In this document: positions 42,111-50,549 of the stretch, in pieces
Layout of the letters: the number at the start of each line of letters is the position of its first letter
Position numbering within the stretch: the first letter of the stretch is position 1
Origin: JASHVB01 sp035535035
GTDB taxonomy: Bacteria > Pseudomonadota > Alphaproteobacteria > Acetobacterales > Acetobacteraceae
Length of the DNA: 64,000 nucleotides
Direction of reading: 5' to 3'
Assembly: GCA_035535035.1 (NCBI GenBank)
Contig: DATLQW010000192.1
Coordinates: 16,427-80,426 of the forward strand
Notes under the pieces: generated by a model
What the model was told of the DNA's origin: nothing
Seen by the model: only the letters and a program-made list of their open reading frames with translations
The model's database searches: none
Program-made: the position numbers and the translations under genes

Positions 42111-43517
42111 ATGTCCGCCAGCCTGACCGCACTCGCCTACCTCGTCGCCGCCGTCCTGTTCATCCTTGCGCTGCGCGGCCTGTCGCACCCGGAGACCTCC
42201 CGCCAGGGCAACCGCTTCGGCATGACCGGCATGGCCGTGGCGGTGGTCGCCACGCTGCTGCACCACGGCATGGGAGGGGTCGGCTACGGGCTGATCTTCC
42301 TCGGCATCGTCATCGGCGGCTCAATCGGCACCTTCGTCGCGCTGCGCATCCAGATGACGGCGCTGCCGCAGCTTGTCGCGGCGTTCCACTCGCTGGTCGG
42401 TCTGGCGGCGGTGTTCGTCGCCGCGTCGGCGCTGAACGCGCCGGAGGCGTTCGGCATCGGCCTGCCCCACGCCATCTACATCGAGAGCCTGATCGAGATG
42501 TCGATCGGCCTGGCGATCGGCGCCATCACCTTCTCCGGCTCGCTGATCGCCTTCGCCAAGCTGCAGGCGCTGATGAGCGGCGCGCCGATCAGCTTCCCGG
42601 GGCAGCACAAGCTGAACCTGGGACTCGCCATTTTGCTGCTGGTGCTGGTGGTCGCCTTCGTCGCCAGTGGTGGCCATCAGGTCATCTTCTGGCTGATCGC
42701 GCTGCTGGCGTTCGCCCTGGGCTTCCTCATCATCATCCCGATCGGCGGCGCCGACATGCCGGTGGTGGTGTCGATGCTGAACAGCTACTCGGGCTGGGCA
42801 GCGGCGGGCATTGGCTTCACCATCCAGAACCTCGCGCTGATCATCACCGGGTCGCTGGTCGGCGCGTCCGGTGCGATCCTGTCCTACATCATGTGCAAGG
42901 GCATGAACCGCAGCATCTTCAACGTGCTGCTGGGCGGATTCGGCAGCGAGGGCGGCACTGCGGCCACGAGCGGGCCGGCGGGCGATCGCACCGTAAAAAC
43001 CGGCAATGCCGACGACGCGGCCTTCATCCTGAAGAACGCCTCCAAGGTGATCATCGTGCCCGGCTACGGCATGGCGGTGGCGCAGGCGCAGCACGCGTTG
43101 CGCGAGATGGCCGACACGCTGAAGAAGGAAGGCGTGACGGTGAAATACGCCATCCATCCGGTGGCGGGCCGCATGCCCGGCCACATGAACGTGCTGCTGG
43201 CCGAAGCCAACGTGCCGTACGACGAAGTATTCGAGCTGGAGGAGATCAACAACGAGTTCTCCACCGCCGACGTGGCCTATGTCATCGGCGCCAACGACGT
43301 GACCAACCCGGCGGCGAAGACCGACCCGAAATCGGCGATCTACGGCATGCCGATCTTGGACGTGGAAAAGGCCCATACGGTGCTGTTCGTGAAGCGCTCA
43401 ATGGCATCGGGCTATGCGGGGGTGGACAACGAGCTGTTTTTCCGCCCCAACACGATGATGCTGTTCGGCGACGCGAAGAAAATGACCGAGGAGATCGTGC
43501 AGGCGCTGGGGCACTGA
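42111..43517 (+). CDS. pntB: NAD(P) transhydrogenase subunit beta
   Basis: PntB (468 residues) has nine hydrophobic helices (dII) with MGGVGYGLIFLGIVIGGSIG, FHSLVGLAAVFVA and the proton path, then the NADP(H)-binding dIII domain with KVIIVPGYGMAVAQAQHALR (about residues 313-332), AIHPVAGRMPGHMNVLLAEA (about 347), GANDVTNPAA and VLFVKRSMASGYAGVDNEL. All are typical. A fragment of a second dIII copy occurs downstream at 44448. Confidence 0.96.
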   Translation: MSASLTALAYLVAAVLFILALRGLSHPETSRQGNRFGMTGMAVAVVATLLHHGMGGVGYGLIFLGIVIGGSIGTFVALRIQMTALPQLVAAFHSLVGLAAVFVAASALNAPEAFGIGLPHAIYIESLIEMSIGLAIGAITFSGSLIAFAKLQALMSGAPISFPGQHKLNLGLAILLLVLVVAFVASGGHQVIFWLIALLAFALGFLIIIPIGGADMPVVVSMLNSYSGWAAAGIGFTIQNLALIITGSLVGASGAILSYIMCKGMNRSIFNVLLGGFGSEGGTAATSGPAGDRTVKTGNADDAAFILKNASKVIIVPGYGMAVAQAQHALREMADTLKKEGVTVKYAIHPVAGRMPGHMNVLLAEANVPYDEVFELEEINNEFSTADVAYVIGANDVTNPAAKTDPKSAIYGMPILDVEKAHTVLFVKRSMASGYAGVDNELFFRPNTMMLFGDAKKMTEEIVQALGH

Positions 43518-43549
43518 GCCCGCGGCGCGCATATGAGGAGGTCGAGAGA

Positions 43550-43954
43550 TCGCCAATCTCTTTCGCGGAGTTGCCGTATCGCGAAACCTTCCATGAAGAC
43601 CTGACAACGGACGCTCTCCACTACCTGCCGCAGCGCACGCCCGCGGCCATCCGAAAGAAGCTCCGAGCCGGCTGTGCGACCCTGTGGTCGCCACACCTTG
43701 GCTTGCACTTCGACATCACCCGCTACCAATCCCGCATCTCAGGTGACGCGTCAGGGGGACGCCCTGACCTGACGGGCTATGACGTGTCCAGGCAGGATTC
43801 GCGAGGCAAGCGGATGTTTGTTGTCGAGAGTAAGTTCGAGGCCCGTGCCACGCCCGCACAGTGCGGGCTGCGCTACCTCGACGACATGGACCCGGGTGGT
43901 CTGCTGTTGTTCATCGTGCCCGATAAGCGCCGCGATGAGTTCCAGGGCAGATGA
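43550..43954 (+). pseudogene. Truncated PD-(D/E)XK-type nuclease-like gene
   Basis: The frame reads ISFAELPYRETFHEDLTTDA, RISGDASGGRPDLTGYD and FVVESKFEARATPAQ, the last two giving the D-(x)n-ExK nuclease core, then GGLLLFIVPDKRRDE, after which it ends abruptly. There is no start codon in frame near the beginning, which follows 30 bp after pntB's stop, and the downstream part is missing. Homologues that I recall are twice as long. The 3' break coincides with the break in the relE-like gene on the other strand. Confidence 0.6.
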
Positions 43955-44146
43955 TCCGCCAGTCGCCCACCCGGTACTTCCAGTAGGTGCCTAGCTTCGG
44001 CCCCTCAGGGCTTCGCCAATGCTCCGTGGATCGTCCGGTGGCGCAAGCCGCTCCGCCAGGAATGCATGGATCCGCCGCGCTACCGGTGGGTCAAGCCGTA
44101 GCAATTCCTTCCGTGCGTCCTCGGCGAAGTCAATGCGCCAGGCCAA
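43955..44146 (-). pseudogene. RelE-type toxin gene, frameshifted and 3'-truncated
   Basis: From a TTG at 44146 the frame gives AWRIDFAEDARKELLRLDPP and DDPRSIGEALRG then a stop at 43991. One base earlier or later the frame continues KLGTYWKYRVGDWRIIC, which is the expected next part of RelE (GxWKYRVGDYRIIC), so one base is missing near 43998. The last strand (VxRIGHRREVY) is absent; the sequence changes at about 43950 into the other truncated gene. The start overlaps the antitoxin gene. Confidence 0.65.
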
Positions 44147-44354
44147 GGTCGCGCCCAACGTTCGCAAGGCTGATCGTGCCGGCGTGCTCTGCGCGAATAT
44201 CCGCCAGTCGCTGGTCGGCAAGATGATAATCCTCAAGGTCGCCGATGTATTCGACAATCGCCTCCTGGAGGTATGATTCCTTGCTGCGTCCAGTCGCCTT
44301 GGCGAGCGCGTCGAGACGCTGCTCCACGTCATCGGGGAGTTTAATAGCCAGCAT
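44130..44354 (-). CDS. RelB/CopG-type ribbon-helix-helix antitoxin
   Basis: A 74-residue antitoxin: MLAIKLPDDVEQRLDALAKA is the ribbon strand and first helix, GRSKESYLQEAIVEYI the second helix, and DLEDYHLADQRLADI the toxin-binding part. AGGAG precedes ATG 44354. The antitoxin is complete while its toxin partner (43955-44146) is broken. Confidence 0.82.
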   Translation of the reverse strand: MLAIKLPDDVEQRLDALAKATGRSKESYLQEAIVEYIGDLEDYHLADQRLADIRAEHAGTISLANVGRDLGLAH

Positions 44355-44447
44355 GTATGACTCCTGAGATTGACACGTACTCATTTGGGATCGGGGATGA
44401 TAGCCTTCCCGTAGTCAGCTAGCCAGGTAAAGCCGAACGCCGCCGAG

Positions 44448-44706
44448 CGGCAATGCCGATGACGCGGCGTTCATCATGAAGAACGCCTCGAAGGTGATCG
44501 TGGTGCCCGGCTACGGCATGACGGTGGCCCGGGCGCAGCGCGCGCTGCGCGAGATGGCCGATACGCTGAAAAACGCAGCCGCGTCGGTGAAATACGCCAT
44601 CCACCCGGTGGCCGGCCGCATGCCCGGCCACATGAACGTGCTGCCGGCCGAGGCCAACGTGCCGTATGACGAGGTGTTCGAGCTGGTATTCCCTGACGAG
44701 ACCTAA
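44448..44706 (+). pseudogene. pntB: Internal fragment of a second pntB gene
   Basis: Bases 44448-44686 correspond to 43001-43239 of pntB at a constant offset of 1447, with no indels and about 25 differences counted by eye (about 90% identity), many at third codon positions. The frame reads KNASKVIVVPGYGMTVARAQ and AIHPVAGRMPGHMNVLPAEA. Both ends are cut; after FELV it continues with unrelated codons to a stop at 44706. It is a leftover of a diverged pntB copy. Confidence 0.85.
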
Positions 44707-44740
44707 CCGAATCAAGTGGCGTCATCGCAGCCGCCTTCAT

Positions 44741-44768
44741 CGTCATCCCCGCGAATGCGGGGATGACG
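44741..44768. repeat. REP-type palindrome
   Basis: CGTCATCCCCGC-GAAT-GCGGGGATGACG: a perfect 12-bp stem with a 4-base loop. This is a very common repetitive extragenic palindrome core of proteobacteria. It lies just past the pntB fragment. Confidence 0.85.
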
Positions 44769-45118
44769 CGGAACCACGACCCGCGTTATGCGAGTCGCCT
44801 GCGTCCGGGCGTCGCCTTGGCGCAGCGAAGCATCCGTCCGGGCACCCTGCATGGTGCGCTTATGGTCCGGACGACGGCAGCCACGTGCCGCCATTTCTTT
44901 CGAGCGCCTGTCCGCGATTCTGGGTCTCTCGATCAACCGGCGGCGATCGCCGGCATGGCGATGCGATCCGGCATCCTGCCGAACGATCCGGCAACCGGGG
45001 CCGCGGCGGTTTCCACAAGCGGGCCAGGCGGACGCCCCGGCGGTTGGCCGCGCAGGCGAACCACGCTACACCAGCGCAGGACCGCCAAGGCACCCACGCG
45101 CGGGGGAGAGAAACACCC
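44769..45118. other. Intergenic stretch without a supported gene
   Basis: About 350 bp before the CoA-transferase subunit B gene. Subunit A, normally directly upstream, is not present, and I see no remnant of it here. GGGGGAGAG at 45101 is the ribosome site for the next gene. Confidence 0.5.
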
Positions 45119-45787
45119 ATGCCCGATACCGCCGTCACCGACATCAAGCCAATGACCCGCGCCCAGATGGCCGCCCGCGTGGCGCGCGACATCCCGGAAG
45201 GCTGGTATGTCAATCTCGGCATCGGCATTCCCACCGCGGTGGCCGACCACGTGCCGCTGGATCGTGAAGTGATCTTCCATTCCGAGAATGGCGTGCTCGG
45301 CATGGGACCCGCGCCGCCGAAGGACGCGATCGATCCCTGGCTGATCAACGCCGGCAAGCAATACGTCACGCTGCGCGCCGGCGGCAGCTTCTGCCATCAC
45401 GCCGACAGTTTCTCGATGATTCGCGGCGGGCACCTGGACCTTTGCGTGCTCGGCGCGTTCCAGGTGGCCGACAACGGCGACATCGCCAACTGGGCCACCA
45501 GCGAGAACGACACCGCGCCGGCAGTGGGCGGCGCGATGGACTTGGCCGCCGGCGCCAGGCGGCTATGGGTGATGATGGAGCACACCACCAAGGACGGCAC
45601 CTCCAAGCTGGTCCAGCGCTGTTCCTATCCGCTGACCGCCGTGGGCGCGGTGAAGCGCGTCTATACCAACCTCGCGGCGATCGACGTCACCGATCGCGGC
45701 TTCGTCGTGCTCGACATGGCACCGGGTCTTTCATTCGACGCGTTGCAGGCGCGCACCGGCGCGAAGCTGCACCGCGCCGGCCAGTGA
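45119..45787 (+). CDS. 3-oxoacid CoA-transferase subunit B
   Basis: The 222-residue subunit B of a succinyl-CoA:3-oxoacid (or 3-oxoadipate) CoA-transferase. Marks are IPEGWYVNLGIGIPTAVADH (about residues 23-42), the catalytic glutamate in HSENGVLGMGP (about 57-67), and GGHLDLCVLGAFQVADNGDI (about 102-121). The gene is complete, but no subunit A gene is in the window; such enzymes need both. Either A is elsewhere or the gene is a leftover. It is followed after 19 bp by the acyl-CoA dehydrogenase gene. Confidence 0.9.
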   Translation: MPDTAVTDIKPMTRAQMAARVARDIPEGWYVNLGIGIPTAVADHVPLDREVIFHSENGVLGMGPAPPKDAIDPWLINAGKQYVTLRAGGSFCHHADSFSMIRGGHLDLCVLGAFQVADNGDIANWATSENDTAPAVGGAMDLAAGARRLWVMMEHTTKDGTSKLVQRCSYPLTAVGAVKRVYTNLAAIDVTDRGFVVLDMAPGLSFDALQARTGAKLHRAGQ

Positions 45788-45806
45788 TCGGAAGGAAGCC
45801 GGCGCC

Positions 45807-46859
45807 ATGATGGACCCGCTCGAACATCTGCAGATGCTCAAGGACAGCGCGGCGGGCATTGCGCCACGCAAGGGCGATCTCAAGCGCATCCGCGCCTTGC
45901 GCTTCACCGAGCCTGGCTTCGACCGCGCAACCTGGCAGCGGATGTGCGACATGGGCTGGCTCGGCCTGCGCGTGCCGGAAGACGCCGGTGGTTCCGGCCT
46001 CGGCGCGCGGGAGTTGTGCGGACTCGCCGAGGAGCTTGGCGCCGGCCTGGTGCCGGAACCGTTGATCCCCGCCGCGATGGCCGCGGTGCTGCTGCCGTCC
46101 GACCACCTGCCCGAGTTGTTGTCGGGCGAGCGCATCGTGCTGCCGGCGTGGCAGGAACAGCCGAACAGCCTGGCGCTGACCGGCGCGACGGAACTGCGCG
46201 ACGAGCGGCTGAGCGGGCGCAAGCTGTTCGTTCCGATGGCGGCCGGCGCGGATGCCTTCCTGGTCACCGTGCCGGGCGGGCTGGCGCTGGTGGAACGCAC
46301 CGCGCCCGGTGTGTATGTGGAAATCCAGCAGACCCAGGACGGCGGCAATTTCGGCACGCTGATCTTCGACAACGCGCCCGCCGTGCCGATCGCGGGCGAT
46401 GCCACCGCCGCGCTGGAACAGACGATCCTTGCCAGCGCCGCCTATCTGCTCGGGCTGACGGATCGCGCCTTCGCCATCACGCTGGACTACATGAAGACCC
46501 GCGAGCAATTCGGGCGCAAGATCGGCAGCTTCCAGGCGCTGCAACATCGCGCGGCCGACATGCAGATCCAGTTGTCGCTGACGCGTGCCGTGGTCAAAAG
46601 CGCGGCCGCGGTGATGGATCGCGAACCGCAATTGGCGGCGCGGCAGGCAGCGGTGTCGCGCGCCAAGATGCGCGCCTCGGATGCGGCGATGACCGTGACG
46701 CGCGCCTGCATCCAGTTGCACGGCGGCGTCGGCTATACCGACGCCTACGACATCGGCCTGTTCCTGCGCAAGGCGATGGTACTGGCGCCGCTATACGGTT
46801 CGCCGACGGTCCATCGTGCACGGTTCCGCAGGGTTGCGCCGGAAACCATGGATGAGTGA
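45807..46859 (+). CDS. Acyl-CoA dehydrogenase family protein
   Basis: A 350-residue flavin-dependent acyl-CoA dehydrogenase. WLGLRVPEDAGGSGLGA (about residues 51-67) is the N-terminal domain, the C-terminal helices have TREQFGRKIGSFQALQHRAA (about 231-250) and IQLHGGVGYTDAYDI near the end. The catalytic base normally lies in the last helices; the protein is shorter than the usual 380-400, as in FadE34-like half chains. It forms an operon with subunit B and overlaps the next frame by 8 bp. Confidence 0.9.
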   Translation: MMDPLEHLQMLKDSAAGIAPRKGDLKRIRALRFTEPGFDRATWQRMCDMGWLGLRVPEDAGGSGLGARELCGLAEELGAGLVPEPLIPAAMAAVLLPSDHLPELLSGERIVLPAWQEQPNSLALTGATELRDERLSGRKLFVPMAAGADAFLVTVPGGLALVERTAPGVYVEIQQTQDGGNFGTLIFDNAPAVPIAGDATAALEQTILASAAYLLGLTDRAFAITLDYMKTREQFGRKIGSFQALQHRAADMQIQLSLTRAVVKSAAAVMDREPQLAARQAAVSRAKMRASDAAMTVTRACIQLHGGVGYTDAYDIGLFLRKAMVLAPLYGSPTVHRARFRRVAPETMDE

Positions 46860-47275
46860 TACGGATATTTTTCCGTTCATCGAACACCTCGACGAAATGC
46901 TCGCCGCCATCGGCGACCGCGAAGAGTTCGTGGTCCATAAAGCTGGACGCGTTCGGTGGCGCCGTGAACCTTGGCCTCGATCGTTCGGCGGAACGGTTGG
47001 GCTCTTTGTTCCGCGTGGGCTATCGGGAATGCCCCGGCGACCGCAAGCGGCTCGCCGTCGGGTTCGTGCCGCGGCACAAGGACGCCGCGGCATTTCTGTT
47101 CGCCCTGTGGCCCAAACGCGAAGCGGACGACGCCACTCTCCTGGCAACCGCGCGAGACCTTGTCGCCGACTGCGTGCGAAGGGACCTTGGTTCATCGACC
47201 AAGGTCGCCCAGGTTCGCCATTTCTTTGGGGATGACGTCAACTCGACCGGGGAAACCCCCGATCTGGACGCGTGA
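46852..47275 (+). pseudogene. Frameshifted hypothetical gene coupled to the acyl-CoA dehydrogenase
   Basis: ATG 46852 (overlapping the dehydrogenase stop) begins SDTDIFPFIEHLDEMLAAIG and runs to DREEFVVH; there the sense moves one base to a frame giving KLDAFGGAVNLGLDRSAERL, GYRECPGDRKRLAVGFVPR and KVAQVRHFFGDDVNSTG up to the stop at 47275. The join lies near 46940. The combined protein of about 140 residues has no motif I know. One extra base (or two missing) explains it; a sequencing error is also possible. Confidence 0.55.
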
Positions 47276-47304
47276 TGTCGGCGGTCGCCGGGTATGCGCG
47301 GCGG

Positions 47305-48504
47305 CTATCCGCGCTTGAAATGCAGGAACGCGTTCTGGCCGACATGCATCCCCGGCGCGGCATGGCCGAATGGTGGAAATGCCACGCTGCCCAGGCAGCC
47401 GGTGAAGATGCTGTCGTGAATCAGGCAGTGGTGGCGGATGGTCGGCCACACCGCCTCCGACAGCACGTCCTGGTCCACGTGGTTATTTTCCATGCGCCAC
47501 GCCGTATAGGCCCGCATCAGCCGGGCGGTGTCGGGCAGCACGTTGCCGACGCCGCCCCACATCCCGGCGAGCAGCAGATCGGTGTGGGTGTACCAGTCGC
47601 GCATGCTGTGGAACCAGAAGCGCGACTGCAGCCACGCATCGACCGCAACGCGCTCTTTCACGCTCAGCAGCGAATCGGCGTCGCGGATCAGGAAGCGGCG
47701 CACCGCCGGATCGGCGATCACTTCGAAGCGCCACAGCAGTTTGCGGTGCACCGGCACGTTGGGGGGCAGGATCATCGTGCGGAGCTCGACGCCGCGGCCG
47801 GCAAGATCCAGCAGATAGGGCTGCGGCACTGTAGCATCGTGATACAGCCGGACCGTCCAGCCGGGAAACAGGTGCGGCGCGATGCGCACGTTTTCCGACA
47901 ACGGCACCAGGTAGCGCGGCTCGCTGCCCCACAGGCAATAGGCGATGACGTTCTCCTGCGGGTGCCCCCAGTTGAACGGCGGCGGCATCCCGTCCGGGAT
48001 GGCAACGAGCGGCTCGCGGGCGCCGAACTTGTGATTCTTGGCCTCCAGGGCCGCACACCCGGCGGCGATCGCTTCGTCCGTCCGGCCGATCTGCGCCCAT
48101 GCGTCGCACAGGCAATCATGCACGTTCGGGCTGTCGGAGCCGAGCGCGATGGCCCGCCTGGATTCGGCGACGGCGCCCGCCGTGTCACCGGCTTGCAGCA
48201 GGAACACGCCAAGATTCTCGTGCATCGGCGCGTTGTCCGGGAACCGCCCGCATCCGTCGCGCAGGATTTCGACGCCCTCCGCGAGCTGCTGCGCACCGTA
48301 CAGCATCAGGCCGAGAAACAGGAAATCGTCCGGCGTCGCGGCGTCTTGCGCCTTCGCCTCGGCGAGGATGCTGCGTTGTGCCGCGATCGCCTGGTCGAAG
48401 GCGCCGTGCGCATAGGCGTCGCGGGTTCCCTGACGCGCCGCGGCCAACGCCTCCGTTGCGGCGCCGCCGGCTCGGTGTGCGGATGCCTGGCGAGGCGGTG
48501 TCAT
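47305..48504 (-). CDS. TPR protein with a glycosyltransferase-like C-terminal domain
   Basis: The 399-residue protein has an N-terminal tetratricopeptide region (about residues 20-150: AYAHGAFDQAIAAQRSIL, PMHENLGVFLLQAGDTAGAV, NVHDCLCDAWAQIGRTDEAI) followed by about 230 residues with AYCLWGSEPRYLVPLSENV, KLLWRFEVIADPAVRRFLIR and DADSLLSVKE, where the DAD resembles the DxD metal motif of glycosyltransferases. TPR-glycosyltransferase fusions often make or modify surface sugars. ATG 48504 overlaps nothing; the SIMPL gene ends 4 bp upstream, so both are in one operon. Confidence 0.75.
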   Translation of the reverse strand: MTPPRQASAHRAGGAATEALAAARQGTRDAYAHGAFDQAIAAQRSILAEAKAQDAATPDDFLFLGLMLYGAQQLAEGVEILRDGCGRFPDNAPMHENLGVFLLQAGDTAGAVAESRRAIALGSDSPNVHDCLCDAWAQIGRTDEAIAAGCAALEAKNHKFGAREPLVAIPDGMPPPFNWGHPQENVIAYCLWGSEPRYLVPLSENVRIAPHLFPGWTVRLYHDATVPQPYLLDLAGRGVELRTMILPPNVPVHRKLLWRFEVIADPAVRRFLIRDADSLLSVKERVAVDAWLQSRFWFHSMRDWYTHTDLLLAGMWGGVGNVLPDTARLMRAYTAWRMENNHVDQDVLSEAVWPTIRHHCLIHDSIFTGCLGSVAFPPFGHAAPGMHVGQNAFLHFKRG

Positions 48505-48508
48505 GCAA

Positions 48509-49210
48509 TCATTTCGCCAACAGGATCGCGTCGGCTTCGGCGCTGGCGCTGACCGGCACATTTGTCGCCACGGCGTTCGGCGGCGCCGGTGCCGCCATGG
48601 CGGCAAATGCGCCGGCGAAGCGTGGCGTCGGCATCGGAGCCGCGCCGCTCAGCCGCACCTCCTTGAACGAGTCGAAACGCAGATCGAGCAGGCCGGCCGC
48701 TTCCTGCGCCTTGCCGCGCAACGCCAGGATGGCTTTGCGGGTCGCCTCGTCGTGTGCCTTGCGCTCGGCCGCGCGCGACAGCCGCCAGCCAAGTTCGCCG
48801 ATTGCCAATCCATTGTGTTGCAGGGCGCCGACCAGTGTCAGCAAGGCGGCGCCGTCATGGCTCGTCAGTTCCAGCGACTGGCTCGCCTGCCATCGCGCGC
48901 TGCTGTCCTGCGGCGTAGGACCGACATGCCAAACGGCGTAAGCGCCGGTGCTGGCCGTGACCCCGGCGACTTTACGGGAATGCGCCAAGGCGTCGGTCAT
49001 CGCCGCGTTGACGCGCTGCTGCGCGCCGGCCGCGCTGGCGCTGGTGGCCTCGGCGCGCAGCGAGGCGGCCAATTCGTCGGGCACCACGGTGACCGTTTCG
49101 GTGTCGTCCAGGTGCAGCAGCGTCTCCGCGCGCGCCGGCGACGCCCAGAGCAGCGATGCCCAAAGGGATGCCGAAAGCAGACCGGCAGCGGTCGCGGTGT
49201 GGCGGAGCAT
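48509..49210 (-). CDS. SIMPL-domain (DUF541) secreted protein
   Basis: A 233-residue protein with a signal peptide (LRHTATAAGLLSASLWASLL, cleavage after ARA about residue 29) and a SIMPL domain: DDTETVTVVPDELAASLRAE, the typical first strand, SQSLELTSHD in the middle and a helix AAERKAHDEATRKAILALRG. SIMPL proteins are periplasmic, of unclear role; some mediate protein contacts. GGGAG precedes ATG 49210. It leads the operon with the TPR protein. Confidence 0.87.
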   Translation of the reverse strand: MLRHTATAAGLLSASLWASLLWASPARAETLLHLDDTETVTVVPDELAASLRAEATSASAAGAQQRVNAAMTDALAHSRKVAGVTASTGAYAVWHVGPTPQDSSARWQASQSLELTSHDGAALLTLVGALQHNGLAIGELGWRLSRAAERKAHDEATRKAILALRGKAQEAAGLLDLRFDSFKEVRLSGAAPMPTPRFAGAFAAMAAPAPPNAVATNVPVSASAEADAILLAK

Positions 49211-49458
49211 GGGTGACTCCCGTCTGTCTTGCCGCCGGCACCCTGCCGTTCCCGGCAATGCCGGGCAAGCTCCATGACAGATGTGGCCCTGGAGCGCTCG
49301 GTGGGTCAGGTGGAAATCGCGTTCACCCTGATATTCAGCCGGCGCTAAGCAGATTCCGATTGGTTGACCAACGGTCTGGCGGTGCGATCCACGCAGCGGA
49401 CAAGGAGCTCAACCGTGAGAAGATGGGACCTTCCGTTGGCCAAGCCACGAATCTCTGC

Positions 49459-50439
49459 TTAGCTGAAGGCGACCTTGCGGCCTGACGACGTAGCCGGACT
49501 GGCACTGGCTGTTGCCGGCGTATTGCTCATCGTGATTGGCTCCCGACCGGCGGCGGCAGCCATGCTGATATGTGGCGTGCCGGCACGCCATACGGCGAAT
49601 TCCGTGCGCACTCGATCCAACCGCGCATGGTGGGCGTCGCGCTCGCCGTCCTCGATGCAGCGGAGCGCGCTATAGGTTTCCGCGATCCAGGCGGACAGCG
49701 GCGGCCGGCCGACCACGACCTTGCCTGCCGCGGCGTGGTGATGACGCATGTGGGGACGCAGAAATTCGCCGACCGCCGGCGCGGCGGAATCGAGTGGGAC
49801 TCGCCAGGCGATGCCAGCCTCGGCGGTGATTCGGGCCAGGCAGCCGCGCCAGTCCTGCAACATCCGGTCGTAGGACAACACGGCGCGCCGCCGGCCGCGC
49901 GTCAGGCGCTCGGCTTCCAGCGTGTAGTGCAGCCATAGCGGTGCAGCGAGTTCGATCGGCATGTCGTCGCGCCGTCGTAATGAGGATGCGACCTCGGCCG
50001 GATGCCGCAGCGCCAGCACCGGCGCGACAGACACGTTCATCGCAACGAATGTGGGTAGCCAGAGATCCAGTACGAGGGAGAACCTCGGGTCCTTCATCAC
50101 GAACAACGCTGCGTCGCCGAATTCCTGTGTCAGCACCGATGCGAGAAGGGGTGCCAGCTCACTGCGCGACGTCGGGCCGATGTTCGCTGAATCGAACGCC
50201 AGGGAATCGCACCATGCGCAGTCAAGGACCCTGAAGATCGCTTCGTTGAGCGCCGTAATGGGGCCGGATTCCCAAAAGCCCAGCGGGTTGTCGGCCTCCG
50301 GCTCCATCATACCGGCAGGGGCGGCGGCGCCGAGCAGGTGACTGATGCCCGCCAAGGCGGAGGTGCCACTGCGGTGCATGCCGAGAACGAGGATGGCCTG
50401 TCGTATTGTGCCGGTCACATCTGGCCTGTTCGGTTCCAT
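49459..50439 (-). CDS. Sulfotransferase-family protein
   Basis: A 326-residue PAPS-dependent sulfotransferase-like protein. The 5'-phosphosulfate loop is LVLGMHRSGTSALAGIS (about residues 18-34), followed by NPLGFWESGPITALNE, FVMKDPRFSLVLDLWLP (about 123) and the 3'-phosphate region LALRHPAEVASSLRRRD. Such proteins often sit in polysaccharide or lipid decoration clusters, in line with the TPR-glycosyltransferase gene nearby. The tail after PHISMAAAAG is low complexity. A TTG at 50469 is an alternative start. Confidence 0.85.
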   Translation of the reverse strand: MEPNRPDVTGTIRQAILVLGMHRSGTSALAGISHLLGAAAPAGMMEPEADNPLGFWESGPITALNEAIFRVLDCAWCDSLAFDSANIGPTSRSELAPLLASVLTQEFGDAALFVMKDPRFSLVLDLWLPTFVAMNVSVAPVLALRHPAEVASSLRRRDDMPIELAAPLWLHYTLEAERLTRGRRRAVLSYDRMLQDWRGCLARITAEAGIAWRVPLDSAAPAVGEFLRPHMRHHHAAAGKVVVGRPPLSAWIAETYSALRCIEDGERDAHHARLDRVRTEFAVWRAGTPHISMAAAAGREPITMSNTPATASASPATSSGRKVAFS

Positions 50440-50549
50440 GAACGCGGGTTCTTGCAGTTGATCCCGCAACTTTCGCGTGCAAGGTGCCAGCGGCGTTGCT
50501 CGCGATCAACCGAATTCTCAGACGCGCAGCTTCTTGCCGTTTGCTAAAT

